The translations under genes were made by a program, and so were the position numbers. From the NCBI GenBank assembly GCA_025463215.1, contig JAOBWF010000157.1, positions 1 through 35,351 of the forward strand: DNA of 35,351 nucleotides. Reading direction: 5' to 3'. The notes beneath the pieces were generated by a model. That model was not told the DNA's origin, made no database searches, and saw only the letters and a list, made by a program, of their open reading frames with translations. Of this stretch, positions 1 to 11,238 are shown piece by piece. Positions within the stretch are counted from its first letter, which is position 1. Every line of letters starts with the position of its first letter. The stretch comes from Acidobacteriota bacterium. Lineage in GTDB: Bacteria; Acidobacteriota; Vicinamibacteria; Vicinamibacterales; CAVVIG01.

Positions 1-384
1 GCCGCCGCCGCGCGGCATGCCGCCGCCCGCGCCGCTGCGCTGGCCGCCGCCGCCACCGCCGCCGAGCAGGACGATCTTGTCCCCCTTGATCTCGGTGGTG
101 TAGCGCTTGTTGCCGTCCTTGTCGTTCCACTGGCGGGTTTCGAGCCGGCCTTCGACGTAGACCTGCTTGCCCTTGGTCAGGTACTCGGTCAACGACTCGG
201 CGACCTTGCCCCAGAACACGACGCGGTGCCACTCGGTTTTTTCCTGCCGCTGGCCGCCCTTGTCGGTCCACGTTTCCGTGGTCGCCATGTTGAGCGTCGC
301 CACCGCCGCGCCGCCGGGCGTGTATCGCAACTCGGCATCGCGTCCGAGGTTGCCGACCAGAATCACTTTGTTCACGCTTCCCAT
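1..384 (-). CDS. ssb: Single-stranded DNA-binding protein SSB (C-terminus beyond window)
   Basis: SSB coats single-stranded DNA during replication, recombination and repair. The reading frame runs without a stop from an ATG at 384 to the window edge, giving 128 codons. It begins [19 protein letters not shown] and continues with [28 protein letters not shown] and [16 protein letters not shown], the classic OB-fold pattern of bacterial SSB. After about residue 105 the sequence turns glycine-rich (a GGGGGG run, then [13 protein letters not shown]), the usual flexible linker before the acidic tail, which lies outside the window. The gene follows cpoB on the same strand with a 17-bp gap and could be read through from the tol operon. 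Identity is certain at family level; only the C-terminus is unseen. Confidence 0.93.
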   Translation of the reverse strand, partial: MGSVNKVILVGNLGRDAELRYTPGGAAVATLNMATTETWTDKGGQRQEKTEWHRVVFWGKVAESLTEYLTKGKQVYVEGRLETRQWNDKDGNKRYTTEIKGDKIVLLGGGGGGGQRSGAGGGMPRGGG

Positions 385-401
385 AAGTCGACGATTCTAC
401 C

Positions 402-1250
402 CTAGTTCGGACGCTTGACCTGCTCGAGCCCCTGCTTCGCGAGGCGTCCGGCGTCGCTGTCGGGGAACGCTTTGACGACGTGATCCCACGCGTCGCGCGC
501 GCCGTTCAGATCGCGCAGGTTCTTCAGCGCGAGCCCCTTGCGATAGTAGGCGTCGGGAATCTTGTCGCCGGTCGGATAGGTGCGGATCGCGAGGTCGCAG
601 GCTTCGACCGCCTTGTCGTTCTTGCCATCCTGCAGGTACGCCATGCAGATGTTCACCTGCGCGTCGTCGGCCTGATCGGACTTCGGGAAGCTGCGGATGT
701 ATTCGCTGAAGCCGACGATCGCGAGATCGTACTGGCCCGAATAGTAGTCGCCCATCGCGGAGTCGAACAGCTGCTTCGGCGAGACGTTGATCCCGCCGTT
801 CGGCTGTCCGCCCGGCGCCGCTGCGGGGCTCGACGAGGCGGCGCCGGCCGACGGCGGATCGGCAGCGTCGCCGGTCACCGACGGCCGCGATCCCATTTGC
901 TGCAGCGACTGGCGCAGCGAGTCGACCTCCTGCGTCAGCGAGCCGATGCGGACGTTGTTGTCGTCGAGCCGCTCGCGAATGACGCGGACGTCGTTGGTCA
1001 GGTTGTCGATCACCAGCTTCTGATCGGCGAACGCCTTGCGCGTCGTCTCGCCCTGCTGATCGAGCCGGGTGTTCACCGCCTTGAGCGTTTCGGTGACCGT
1101 GCCGATCAGATTCTGCAGGACCTGCGACTGCTCCTGGAGCATGCGCAGGTCCGCCATCAGCTGTTGATGTTCTTTGTTGGCGGCCGACGCCGGGGACGCC
1201 GCCGCGAGAAGGATCACGCCGAGCAGGGCGCCGATAACTCTCTGTGTCAT
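402..1250 (-). CDS. cpoB: Tol-Pal accessory protein CpoB (YbgF), coiled coil plus TPR
   Basis: CpoB is the periplasmic partner of TolA and couples the Tol-Pal machine to peptidoglycan synthesis during constriction. The start MTQRVIGALLGVILL at 1250 was chosen because it gives a signal peptide ending near ASPASA; a longer in-frame opening upstream would overlap pal and lacks a signal sequence. Residues about 25-110 are a heptad-like coiled coil (LMADLRMLQEQ, VIRERLDDNNVRIGSL). A Ser/Ala/Pro/Gly linker follows, and then TPR repeats from about residue 160 to the end, including FDSAMGDYYSGQYDLAI, ADDAQVNICMAYLQDGK and PDAYYRKGLALKNL. The length of 282 aa is normal for the family. It is the last gene of the tol operon, 4 bp after pal. 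Confidence 0.9.
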   Translation of the reverse strand: MTQRVIGALLGVILLAAASPASAANKEHQQLMADLRMLQEQSQVLQNLIGTVTETLKAVNTRLDQQGETTRKAFADQKLVIDNLTNDVRVIRERLDDNNVRIGSLTQEVDSLRQSLQQMGSRPSVTGDAADPPSAGAASSSPAAAPGGQPNGGINVSPKQLFDSAMGDYYSGQYDLAIVGFSEYIRSFPKSDQADDAQVNICMAYLQDGKNDKAVEACDLAIRTYPTGDKIPDAYYRKGLALKNLRDLNGARDAWDHVVKAFPDSDAGRLAKQGLEQVKRPN

Positions 1251-1254
1251 AGGC

Positions 1255-1836
1255 TCACTTCGCGGTGATGACGAAATGCGCGCGTCGGTTCTTTGCGAAC
1301 GCCGTCTCGTCATGACCCGGATCGAACGGGAACTCCTTGCCGTAGCTGACCGTCCGCAGGCGGTCGGCGGCAATGCCGAGGGAGATCAGATACGCGCGCG
1401 CGGCGATCGCGCGCCGCTCACCCAACGCCAGATTGTACTCGGCCGTCCCGCGCTCGTCGCAGTGTCCTTCGACGGTCACGGCCCAGCTCGCATATCGCTT
1501 CAACAGCGCGGCGTTCTCGTCCAACGTTTTCTGGTTGGCCGCGCTCAGATCGCTGCTGTCGAGCTCGAAGTAGACCGGCTTCAACGGCGAGTTCTTGTTC
1601 AGATCGTCCAGCGACGCCGACGAGATCGCATCGTCGCGCACCGGTTCGGCCGGAACCGCGACCGGTTCGCGCACCGGTTCGGGCGGCGCCGGCGGCCGGG
1701 CCGGGGCGGTCCCCGGATCACTCGCCGCGGGCGGCGGCATCGGCCGCGCAATCGGCGGCGTTTTCTTGCCGCAGGCCGCCGTCGTCATCAAAGCCACCAG
1801 CGCGAGCGCGGTGACGGTCGTTCGAGCCGCTGTCAT
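1255..1836 (-). CDS. pal: Peptidoglycan-associated lipoprotein Pal
   Basis: Pal is an outer-membrane lipoprotein that binds peptidoglycan and interacts with TolB and TolA. The 193-aa product has a lipoprotein signal ending in LMTTAAC with the lipidated Cys at residue 22. A Pro-rich tether (IARPMPPPAAS, APARPPAPPEPV) follows, and the second half is an OmpA-like domain with VYFELDSSDLS, VEGHCDERGTAEYN, LALGERRA and the terminal KNRRAHFVITAK. The start at 1836 was preferred because GGAG lies 5 nt upstream. An alternative ATG at 1851 overlaps the tolB stop as ATGA. Family and role are clear from domain and operon position. Confidence 0.94.
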   Translation of the reverse strand: MTAARTTVTALALVALMTTAACGKKTPPIARPMPPPAASDPGTAPARPPAPPEPVREPVAVPAEPVRDDAISSASLDDLNKNSPLKPVYFELDSSDLSAANQKTLDENAALLKRYASWAVTVEGHCDERGTAEYNLALGERRAIAARAYLISLGIAADRLRTVSYGKEFPFDPGHDETAFAKNRRAHFVITAK

Positions 1837-1847
1837 CGTTTCTCCAG

Positions 1848-3206
1848 TCATTTGGACCAGTCCGGCTTTTCGTTGTTGCCGGTCCTGGTGATCTGACGCA
1901 CGTTCTTGCCGTCGCGCGCCATGGTGAATACCTGTGCCTTGCCTGAGCGTGTGGACGTGAAGACGAGGTGCCGTCCGTTGGGCGCGAACGCGGGACTTTC
2001 GTTGGTCCCCTCGCCGAAGGTCAACGCCTTGACCGCGCCGGTCGAGAGGTCGAGCACCTTGATGTCGAACCCGGGGCCGCTGCGCGACGCGAATGCGATC
2101 TCGTTGAACGGCGCCGGCGACCACGTCGGCCGATCGCAGTACGACTCGGACGTCTTCTTCGACAGGTTCAACCCGTCGGCGCCGACGACGTAAATCTGCG
2201 GGGTGCCGCTGCGGTCGGAGGTGAAGGCGATCTGGGTGCCCGACGGCGACCAGGTCGGCGTGATGTCGATGCTCGGGTTGTTGGTGATGCGGCGCAGTCC
2301 GGAGCCATCGCGGTTCACGACGTAAATCTCCGGATTGCCGTCGCGCGTCGTGCTGAACGCCAGTTTGGTCCCGTCCGGCGACCAGGCGGGGAGCCAGTTC
2401 TCGCCGACTTTGTCCCCCTTGGTCACCTCGTCGAGCGTGCCCTGGAAAATGTTCGAGATGAAGAGGTTGGCGCCGCCGCGGCGGTACGAGGTATAAGCGA
2501 TCGACCGGCCGTCGGGGGACCAGCGCGGCGCGATGTTCAGCGTCTTGCCGACGGTGACGCGCTTCTGGTTCTCGCCGTCATAGTCGGAGATGTAGATCTC
2601 CTTGATGCTGCGGTTCTGGACCGTGCCGCTCATGCGCTCGCCGTCGCGGTCGGAGTCGAACGTCAGCCGCGTGCGCGCGACGCCGTTGAGCGCCCGCTGC
2701 GACTTGTGGATCTCGTCGGACATCGTGTGCGCGAACAGACGCGGGTTGGAGCCGTCGTACTGCCGCGGGTAGACCGCCTGGCGGGTGCGGACGTTGAACA
2801 GCTTCATCTCGACGCGGAAGCCGGCCGGCATCTTCTGCACGGTGCCGACGATCAACCCGTCGGCGTTCAGCTCGCGCCAGCGGTCGAACGGCACGTCGGT
2901 GAAGGAGGTCGCTTTCGGAATCGAGCTGTAGACATCGCGCGGGATAAAGGAGAACTCGCGCTCGAAGTTCAGGTCGTCCCACAGCACCTGGCTGATCGTT
3001 TTCGCGGTCGCGACCGTTTCGGCGTCTGGGGACAGGGCGATGAACTCAGGGACGGCCAGCCGCGGCGCGACGCCCCCTTCACCGCTGATCGTGGTCGCGA
3101 TCTCGCTCGGCTGCTGCGGCGGGGGCGGCTGGGTGGGCTGCTGGGCGTGCGGCCACGCGGCGAGCAGCGCGATCGCGAACGCTCCGGAGATGATGATTTT
3201 GGTCAT
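1848..3206 (-). CDS. tolB: Tol-Pal translocation protein TolB
   Basis: TolB is a periplasmic beta-propeller that links TolA and Pal. The start at 3206 gives a signal peptide (MTKIIISGAFAIALLAAWPHAQ); the ATG overlaps the preceding stop as ATGA. After a Pro/Gln-rich stretch comes the N-terminal alpha/beta domain (LAVPEFIALSPDAETVATAK, ISQVLWDDLNFEREFSFIPR). From about residue 200 there are at least five PD40-type propeller blades with the repeated pattern W-S-P-D/S-G-x-x-I-A-F/Y-T-S, for example RWSPDGRSIAYTSYR, AWSPDGTKLAFSTTRDG and TWSPSGTQIAFTSDRSG. The length of 452 aa is close to that of E. coli TolB. Nothing appears damaged. Confidence 0.95.
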   Translation of the reverse strand: MTKIIISGAFAIALLAAWPHAQQPTQPPPPQQPSEIATTISGEGGVAPRLAVPEFIALSPDAETVATAKTISQVLWDDLNFEREFSFIPRDVYSSIPKATSFTDVPFDRWRELNADGLIVGTVQKMPAGFRVEMKLFNVRTRQAVYPRQYDGSNPRLFAHTMSDEIHKSQRALNGVARTRLTFDSDRDGERMSGTVQNRSIKEIYISDYDGENQKRVTVGKTLNIAPRWSPDGRSIAYTSYRRGGANLFISNIFQGTLDEVTKGDKVGENWLPAWSPDGTKLAFSTTRDGNPEIYVVNRDGSGLRRITNNPSIDITPTWSPSGTQIAFTSDRSGTPQIYVVGADGLNLSKKTSESYCDRPTWSPAPFNEIAFASRSGPGFDIKVLDLSTGAVKALTFGEGTNESPAFAPNGRHLVFTSTRSGKAQVFTMARDGKNVRQITRTGNNEKPDWSK

Positions 3207-3987
3207 TGGTATTCGAAACTGAGACGCATGGTCAGCGTCGGATTCGGGAACGCGTCTGGCAGCGGCGGCAGCGTGCGGGTCCCCAGCACGGCGCGCAACG
3301 CGGCGGTGTCGAGCGTCACGGTGCCGCTCGGTTTGAAAATCGTCGCGTCGGTGATCTTGCCGTCGCGCTGAATCGTGAAGCGGATCAGGCTGACGCCTTG
3401 GGCGCCCTGATTCTGGTTCCACGCCGAGCGGATCCGCGTGATCATCGTCGCCAGGTAATCCGGGCAGCAGAAATCGCCGGTGATCTCGAGCGAGGAACCC
3501 GAGCCCGACCCGCCGCCGGTCGACAGGCCGAAGCCCTGGCCGCGCGCGCCGGTGTCGGCGATCGCACTGCCGAATGCCGTTTCCTTGCCCTTGGTCGGCG
3601 TCCGGCCGCGCGCCTCGTCCGGGGCCTGCTTCACCGCGGTCGCGGGCGCCGCCTTGACCGGCTTGGCGTTCGGCAGCGGCACGGTCATCTCGGGCGTTTT
3701 CGCGGCGGGTGCGCGGACCGCTTCGCGCTTCGCGGCATCCTCCGGCGGCGTTACCGCCTGCACCGGACGGCCGCCGAGCGCGGTCATCCCGCCGTTCTCC
3801 GGTCCGGCGCTGCCGCTGAGCGAGATGGTCATCAGCGTCGGTGCGACGTCGCGCCGCTTGCCCAGGCCGCCGCGCGCGACGATCAACGCCGCCGCCACCG
3901 CGAGGTGGACCGCGACCGACACGGACAGCATCTTCTGCAGCCCGCCGGGCGTCTGCATCCGATCGCGCAGAACGTCGGTCACCTCCA

Positions 3988-3988
<1 letters not shown>
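3203..3988 (-). CDS. tolA: TolA-position energy transducer with C-terminal TonB-like domain
   Basis: This protein occupies the tolA slot between tolR and tolB and should carry force from TolQR to the outer membrane. The 261-aa sequence has a short cytoplasmic start, one membrane segment (about residues 20-40, KMLSVSVAVHLAVAAALIVA), a variable Ala/Pro/Lys/Thr-rich periplasmic linker to about residue 155, and a TonB/TolA C-terminal fold (GVSLIRFTIQRDGKITDATI, then TLDTAALRAVL and LTMRLSFEYQ). The linker is much shorter than the long helical domain of E. coli TolA. A CC pair (DFCCPDYL, about residue 170) opens the C-terminal domain. It starts within the tolR stop (TGATG) and ends within the tolB start. 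Domain calling alone would read it as a TonB family protein; the operon supports TolA. Confidence 0.85.
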
Positions 3989-4448
<460 letters not shown>

Positions 4449-4449
<1 letters not shown>

Positions 4450-5201
4450 TAGCTGAAGTTCCTCTCGCAGATGTTGAGGAATTCCATCGCGAAGTCGTCC
4501 ATCTCGGACGCGAACAGCTTCACGCGGCCGGCCAGATAGTTGTAGAACAGCACCGCGGGGATGGCCGCGGCGAGGCCGGCCGCCGTTGCGACCAGCGCTT
4601 CAGCGATCGGGCCGCCGACTGCCTGCAGGCTGGTCGAGCCGGTGATGCCGATCTGTTCGAACGCGTTCATGATGCCGACGACGGTGCCGAACAACCCGAT
4701 AAAGGGCCCCATGCTCGCGACCGTCGCGAGAAAGGACACATAGGTCTCCAGCTTGTTGACCTCGACGGCGGACGCGCGCAGCAGTGCACGGTCCACCGCC
4801 GGGAGGCTCTTGAGGGTAGGACGTCCGGCAGGCGCGCGCGGATTGGGGTCCGGTGCCCCCTCGCCCGGCGTCGTCTGGCGCAGCTGCGCCGTCAACTCGG
4901 CGTAGCCGGCCTGAAACAGGCCGACGAGCGGGCTGTCGCCGAGCGAGCGGCAGACCGCCTGGACCTCCGAGAACTTGTTGCTGCGCCGGAACACTTCGAG
5001 AAATTGCGCGCTTTGTTGCGCGGCGCGCCGGAAGGTCCACCACTTGTAGAGGAAAATACCCCAAGACCACATCGACAGCAGGACGAGGCTCAGGAGAACG
5101 GCGAGCGAAATCGCGGTCGAGCGGGCGATGAGGCTGAAAATTCCGGTGCTCGAACCTTCAGACGCAGCACCGGTCGTCGCCTGCATGAGCAGGGCGAACA
5201 T
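4449..5201 (-). CDS. tolQ: MotA/TolQ/ExbB proton channel family protein TolQ
   Basis: TolQ forms the inner-membrane pentamer that, with TolR, uses proton motive force. The start at 5201 ([16 protein letters not shown]) was chosen because AGGAAG lies 4 nt upstream; an in-frame ATG 21 nt earlier lacks such a site. Three membrane segments are visible: about residues 20-45 ([20 protein letters not shown]), and a C-terminal pair containing [20 protein letters not shown] and [20 protein letters not shown]. The latter two hold the conserved Thr/Gly/Ala-rich helices of ExbB/TolQ. The cytoplasmic loop carries an extra Pro-rich patch around residues 115-130 ([17 protein letters not shown]). It is the first gene of the tol operon. 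Confidence 0.95.
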
Positions 5202-5273
5202 CGGGCTTCCTAGCGTGCGCAAACGGCCTCCGAGGCATAAGCAGTGCGCCGCTGGGACAGCGCGATGCGCAGA

Positions 5274-5302
5274 ACTGTATCATGCTGTGTAATGGCTGTC
5301 AA
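5274..5302 (-). promoter_or_regulatory. Predicted sigma70-type promoter of the tol operon
   Basis: On the minus strand, TTGACA (5302-5297) is followed after exactly 17 nt by TACAGT (5279-5274). This is a perfect -35 and a 4/6 -10 at ideal spacing. Transcription would start near 5267 and leave a leader of about 65 nt before tolQ. The site lies in the 136-bp gap between divergent tolQ and recN. Confidence 0.7.
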
Positions 5303-5337
5303 ACCTATGTTAGGATTGGAGTTCTCGCCCTTTCCCC

Positions 5338-7143
<1,806 letters not shown>

Positions 7144-7146
7144 GAA

Positions 7147-8478
7147 ATGGCCCGAAAATACCTGATCGAAACGTTCGGCTGCCAGATGAATGTCCACGAC
7201 TCGGAGCGTATGGCGGGGCTACTCGAGCAGGCCGGGTATGAGGCCACCGACGAAGCCGCCGATGCCGACGTCGTCGTCATCAACACGTGCAGCGTGCGCG
7301 AGCGGGCCGAGGACAAGCTGTACACGCGGCTGGGCGAGCTGCGGCAACTCGCCGCGGAACAGGGGCACAATCCGATCGTCGCCGTCGCCGGCTGCGTCGC
7401 GCAGCAGGAAGGGGACGCGATCCTCAAGCGGTCACCCGGCGTCGCGGACGTCATCATCGGGACCCAGGCGATTCGGCGCCTGCCGATGATGGTGGCGCAG
7501 GCGGCGGCGCAGCGCCGGCCGGTCATCAACCTCGATCCCTTCGACGACGTGACCTTTCCGCTCGGGGTGACCAGGCGGAACGATCCGCTCAAGGCGTACG
7601 TCACGATCATCGAAGGCTGCAACGAATTTTGCAGCTTCTGCGTCGTACCTTACACGCGCGGCAACGAGCGGATGCGGCCGAAGGCGGACATTCTCGCCGA
7701 GGTGCGCGAGGCCGCGGCGACGGGGCACCGCGAGGTCCAGCTGCTCGGACAGATCGTCAACCACTACGCGGCGCCGGACGAGCCGTCGTGCGACTTCAGC
7801 GGCCTGCTCGAGGCGATTCACGAGGTCGACGGCATCGACCGGATCCGGTTCGCCAGCCCGCACCCGCGGCATGTGTCTCCGCGCTTCCTGGCGACGATGG
7901 CGCGGCTGCCGAAGATCTGCCGGCACCTGCACCTGCCGGTGCAGTCGGGATCGACGCGCGTGCTCGAAGCGATGCGCCGCCGCTACACGCGCGACAGTTA
8001 CCTGGACCTGATTGCGCAGATCCGCGAATCGTTACCGGAGGTGGCCCTGTCGACCGATATGATCGTCGGGTTCCCCGGCGAGACGGCGGCCGACTTCGAC
8101 GACACGCTGTCGCTGACCGCCGCTGTCGGCTACCACAGCATGTTCTCCTTCAAGTATTCGCCGCGGCCGAACACGCTCGCCGACAAGCGGATGCCGGACG
8201 ATGTGGCGGAGGACGAGAAGACGCGGCGGATCGTCGCCCTGCAGGCGTTGCAGCGCGACATCCAGTTTCGGTTGAATGAGCAGATGGTGGGGACGCGCGT
8301 CGAGGTCCTGGTGGACGCCGCCAGCCGCCGCCGCGACGTCGAGCTGACGGGCCGGACGAGCACGAACGTCGTCGTGAACCTCCCGGGTCCGCCGGAATGG
8401 ATGGGCCGGACGCTGCCGGTTCGCGTCGAGCGCGCGGGCCCGCACAGCGTCTGGGGGACTGTATGCAAATCGAGATGA
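7147..8478 (+). CDS. miaB: tRNA-2-methylthio-N6-isopentenyladenosine synthase MiaB
   Basis: MiaB is a radical-SAM methylthiotransferase that modifies A37 of tRNAs reading UNN codons. The 443-aa protein has the UPF0004 domain with three cluster cysteines (C12 in ETFGCQMN, C48 in INTCSV, C83 in AGCVAQQ). The radical-SAM CxxxCxxC motif is C158/C162/C165 in EGCNEFCSFCVVPYTRG, and a C-terminal TRAM region covers about residues 375-443. SAM-domain motifs HLHLPVQSGSTRVLEAM and STDMIVGFPGET are intact. The loop usually written LLGQNVNSY in MiaB reads LLGQIVNHY here. It lies 3 bp after recN and overlaps the next gene by 16 bp, so the three genes are probably co-transcribed. Confidence 0.95.
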   Translation: MARKYLIETFGCQMNVHDSERMAGLLEQAGYEATDEAADADVVVINTCSVRERAEDKLYTRLGELRQLAAEQGHNPIVAVAGCVAQQEGDAILKRSPGVADVIIGTQAIRRLPMMVAQAAAQRRPVINLDPFDDVTFPLGVTRRNDPLKAYVTIIEGCNEFCSFCVVPYTRGNERMRPKADILAEVREAAATGHREVQLLGQIVNHYAAPDEPSCDFSGLLEAIHEVDGIDRIRFASPHPRHVSPRFLATMARLPKICRHLHLPVQSGSTRVLEAMRRRYTRDSYLDLIAQIRESLPEVALSTDMIVGFPGETAADFDDTLSLTAAVGYHSMFSFKYSPRPNTLADKRMPDDVAEDEKTRRIVALQALQRDIQFRLNEQMVGTRVEVLVDAASRRRDVELTGRTSTNVVVNLPGPPEWMGRTLPVRVERAGPHSVWGTVCKSR

Positions 8479-8948
8479 GCATCAAGGGGTTGATGGTCGA
8501 CCCCATTACGAATACGCCGATCGTCATCCTGCGGGACAAGGACGGCCAGAAGGTGCTGCCGATCTGGGTCGGTATCTTCGAGGCGAACGCGATCGCACTC
8601 CAGATCGAGAACATCGCGACGCCGCGGCCGATGACGCACGACCTGCTGCGCAACGTCATCCACGACCTCAAGGCCGAAGTCGAGAAGATCGTGGTCTGCG
8701 ACCTGCAGGAGAACACCTTCTACGCGCTGATCTACCTCGCGCTGAACGGCGGCACCGTCGCGATCGACGCGCGCCCGAGCGACGCGATCGCCCTAGCGCT
8801 GCGGACGCGGGCGCCGATCTTCGTCGAGGACAGCGTGATCGACAATGCCAAGACCGTCGACTTCACGACCGAAAAGGCCGACTCCGACCGGCTGCACAAA
8901 TGGCTCGAGAGCCTCGACCCGGACGACCTCGGCAAGTACAAGATGTAG
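8463..8948 (+). CDS. Bifunctional nuclease family (BFN, DUF151) protein
   Basis: The 161-aa protein is a complete BFN/DUF151 domain. Signature stretches are MVDPITNTPIVILRDKDGQK, VLPIWVGIFEANAIALQIEN, PRPMTHDLL and the conserved AIDARPSDAIALALRTRAPI. Members have been linked to nuclease activity and to stress or redox roles, but the function here is not established by sequence. The start at 8463 (MQIEMSIKGLM) matches the family pattern and has GGGGGA about 5 nt upstream; a second ATG at 8475 overlaps the miaB stop as ATGA. The last ~25 residues are acidic and charged (LESLDPDDLGKYKM). Confidence 0.9.
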   Translation: MQIEMSIKGLMVDPITNTPIVILRDKDGQKVLPIWVGIFEANAIALQIENIATPRPMTHDLLRNVIHDLKAEVEKIVVCDLQENTFYALIYLALNGGTVAIDARPSDAIALALRTRAPIFVEDSVIDNAKTVDFTTEKADSDRLHKWLESLDPDDLGKYKM

Positions 8949-8951
8949 GGG

Positions 8952-9050
8952 CTAGGAGCTAGGTGCTGGGCACTAGGAATTGAGTGCTCGTGTGGGGGAA
9001 TCTTTCCAGCGCCGAGCTCCGATTCCTACCGCCTGGCACCCAGCTCCCAG
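8952..9050. repeat. Imperfect inverted repeat (29-nt arms) between the BFN gene and parA
   Basis: The left arm 8952-8980 and right arm 9022-9050 are inverted copies with 23 of 29 identical positions. Two of the mismatches would pair as G-U in RNA. The left arm is itself built of a stuttering unit (CTAGGAG, CTAGGTG, CTGGGC). The spacer is 41 nt. The pair could fold as a long hairpin ending the recN-miaB-BFN transcript, although no U-tract follows. A TATGAT hexamer at 9062-9067, 41 nt before the parA start, may be the parA -10. Confidence 0.65.
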
Positions 9051-9102
9051 CCGCGTTCTGTTATGATGGCCGCCGGATCCCCGGGGGCCTACCGTTCATT
9101 CC

Positions 9103-9850
9103 ATGATCGTAGCAATCGCCAATCAAAAAGGGGGCGTCGGTAAGACTACGACGGCCATCAACCTCGCGGCGGCGCTGGCCCTGCGCGGCAAGCCGACGCT
9201 GCTGATCGATCTCGACCCGCAAGCCAACAGCACCATGTCGTTCCTCGACATGGCGCAGGTGACCACGAGCGTCTACGACGCGATCGCGGAGACCGCGACC
9301 AAGCTCGAGGACGTGATCGTCGCATCGCCGATGGCGAACCTGTCGATTGCGCCGTCGCGGATCGCGCTCGCCAAGCTCGAGGCGAAGCTGGTGGGGGAGA
9401 TGGACGCGCATTTCCGGCTCAAGGACAAGATCGAGCCGATCCGGAAACGCTTCCCGCACATCGTGATCGACTGTCCGCCGACGCTCGGTCTGCTGACCGT
9501 CAACGCGCTGGTCGCCGCGACACACCTGCTGATTCCGATCCAGTCGTCGTACTTCGCGCTCGAAGGGACCGACGACCTGCTCGAGACGATCGAGAAGGTG
9601 CGCGCGCGCCCCAACCCGGCGCTCAAGATCCTCGGCGTCGTGATCACGATGCACGACAAGCGGACGGCGCTGGCGCGCGACATCCGCGCGCAGATCCAGA
9701 AGGTGTTCGGCGGCAAGGTCTTCAAGACCGTGATCACCAAGAGCGTGCGGCTCGAAGAGAGCCCGGCCTACAAGGAATCGATTTTCACGTTCGCCCCCGA
9801 TTCCACCGGGGCGACCGAGTACTACAGCCTGTGCGAGGAGGTCATCGATC

Positions 9851-9858
<8 letters not shown>
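9103..9858 (+). CDS. parA: Chromosome-partitioning ATPase ParA (Soj type)
   Basis: ParA is a DNA-binding ATPase that drives ParB-parS complexes apart. The 251-aa protein has the deviant Walker A motif KGGVGKTTTAINLA (residues about 10-23), the LIDLDPQANST switch, the Walker B-like HIVIDCPPTLGLLTVNAL, and IPIQSSYFALEGTDDLLETI. It lacks the extra N-terminal HTH of plasmid P1-type ParA, so it belongs to the small Soj class. It overlaps parB by 8 bp and its TAG stop lies inside the start region of parB. No parS palindrome (TGTTTCACGTGAAACA type) was seen nearby. Confidence 0.95.
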
Positions 9859-10585
<727 letters not shown>

Positions 10586-10672
10586 CTCAGCTTCAACTAG
10601 AGCCGGGCGTCCCGCGATGAGATCATCGACGCGCTCGAGACGATCATCGAAGTCCTCCGCAAGAGCAAGTAA
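10586..10672 (+). pseudogene. parB: Orphaned C-terminal dimerisation codons of parB
   Basis: In the parB frame, directly after TAG 10583-10585, come LSFN, a second TAG (10598-10600), and then SRASRDEIIDALETIIEVL followed by RKSK and TAA at 10670-10672. This matches the usual last segment of chromosomal ParB, the leucine-zipper-like dimerisation helix. With the two ambers read as sense codons the protein would be 273 aa, the expected length. TAG is the likely stop of at least parA, the BFN gene, metK, lptFG and pal-operon cpoB in this window, so TAG reassignment is unlikely. Confidence 0.8.
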
Positions 10673-11238
10673 GACGCGCGCCGCGGGCCCAGCCGCGGCG
10701 CCACGCCAGCCGTCGACAGCCACGCCAGGCCACCGGCCGCGACGCCGGCCGCCGGTACCTCACGCCGGTCACCGGTCGCCGCAGCCGACGCGCCGAACAG
10801 CACCGCGAACATTCGAGCAGCTGGCGTCGACCGTTGTCATGCCGTCCCTGGCGCTTACGCCGTCAACGCACCGCGAGATCGCGACGGCGGGCGGGAGCCG
10901 CTGCGGTCGGCTTTCGCCGCCGCAATCACGCAGGCGGGCCGGAGTTGAAGCCGACGCCTGTCGCGCGGCCAACGCCAGTCAGCGCGCAGATCCCTGGGGC
11001 ATGCGTGAGTGGTGTCGGGCGTAGCCGCTGACGGACGCACCGCGCCAAGATCGTGCAGCCAGCATGACCTTCACAGGCCGCGATCTGCGATTAGGTTAAC
11101 ATAACATACATTATCAGACCTAGTGGAAATGCCTAGAACTAGAGGCCTGTGCATGGTTTGCGGAGGCTTTTGCGGGGCGTCTGCCCAAATCCAGCCGCCA
11201 CGCCGCGTGAACGAGGGATTGCCGCCGAATCCGGCCGC
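10673..11238. other. 566-bp intergenic stretch, no recognisable gene
   Basis: No frame in this stretch gives a protein I recognise. 10680-10810 is a GC-rich, low-complexity run of ACGCCGG/CACGCCAG-like words. 10811-11080 is ordinary GC-rich sequence whose frames are short or interrupted. 11090-11122 is a conspicuously AT-rich island containing the dif-like site, and three CTAG tetramers follow within 11120-11142. It may be decayed sequence or a recombination scar. Confidence 0.6.
11094..11121 (-). other. dif: XerC/XerD recombination site (dif-like)
   Basis: Read on the minus strand the 28 bases divide into an XerC-side arm AGGTCTGATAA, a 6-nt centre TGTATG and an XerD-side arm TTATGTTAACC. 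The E. coli dif arms are GGTGCGCATAA, TGTATA and TTATGTTAAAT. The inner 19 positions (ATAA, centre, TTATGTTAA) match E. coli dif at 18 of 19, and the whole site at 20 of 28. The XerD side is better conserved than the XerC side, as is usual. A XerD-type recombinase gene lies 7.7 kb away. The site is either the chromosomal dif or a mobile-element or plasmid dif copy. Confidence 0.8.
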
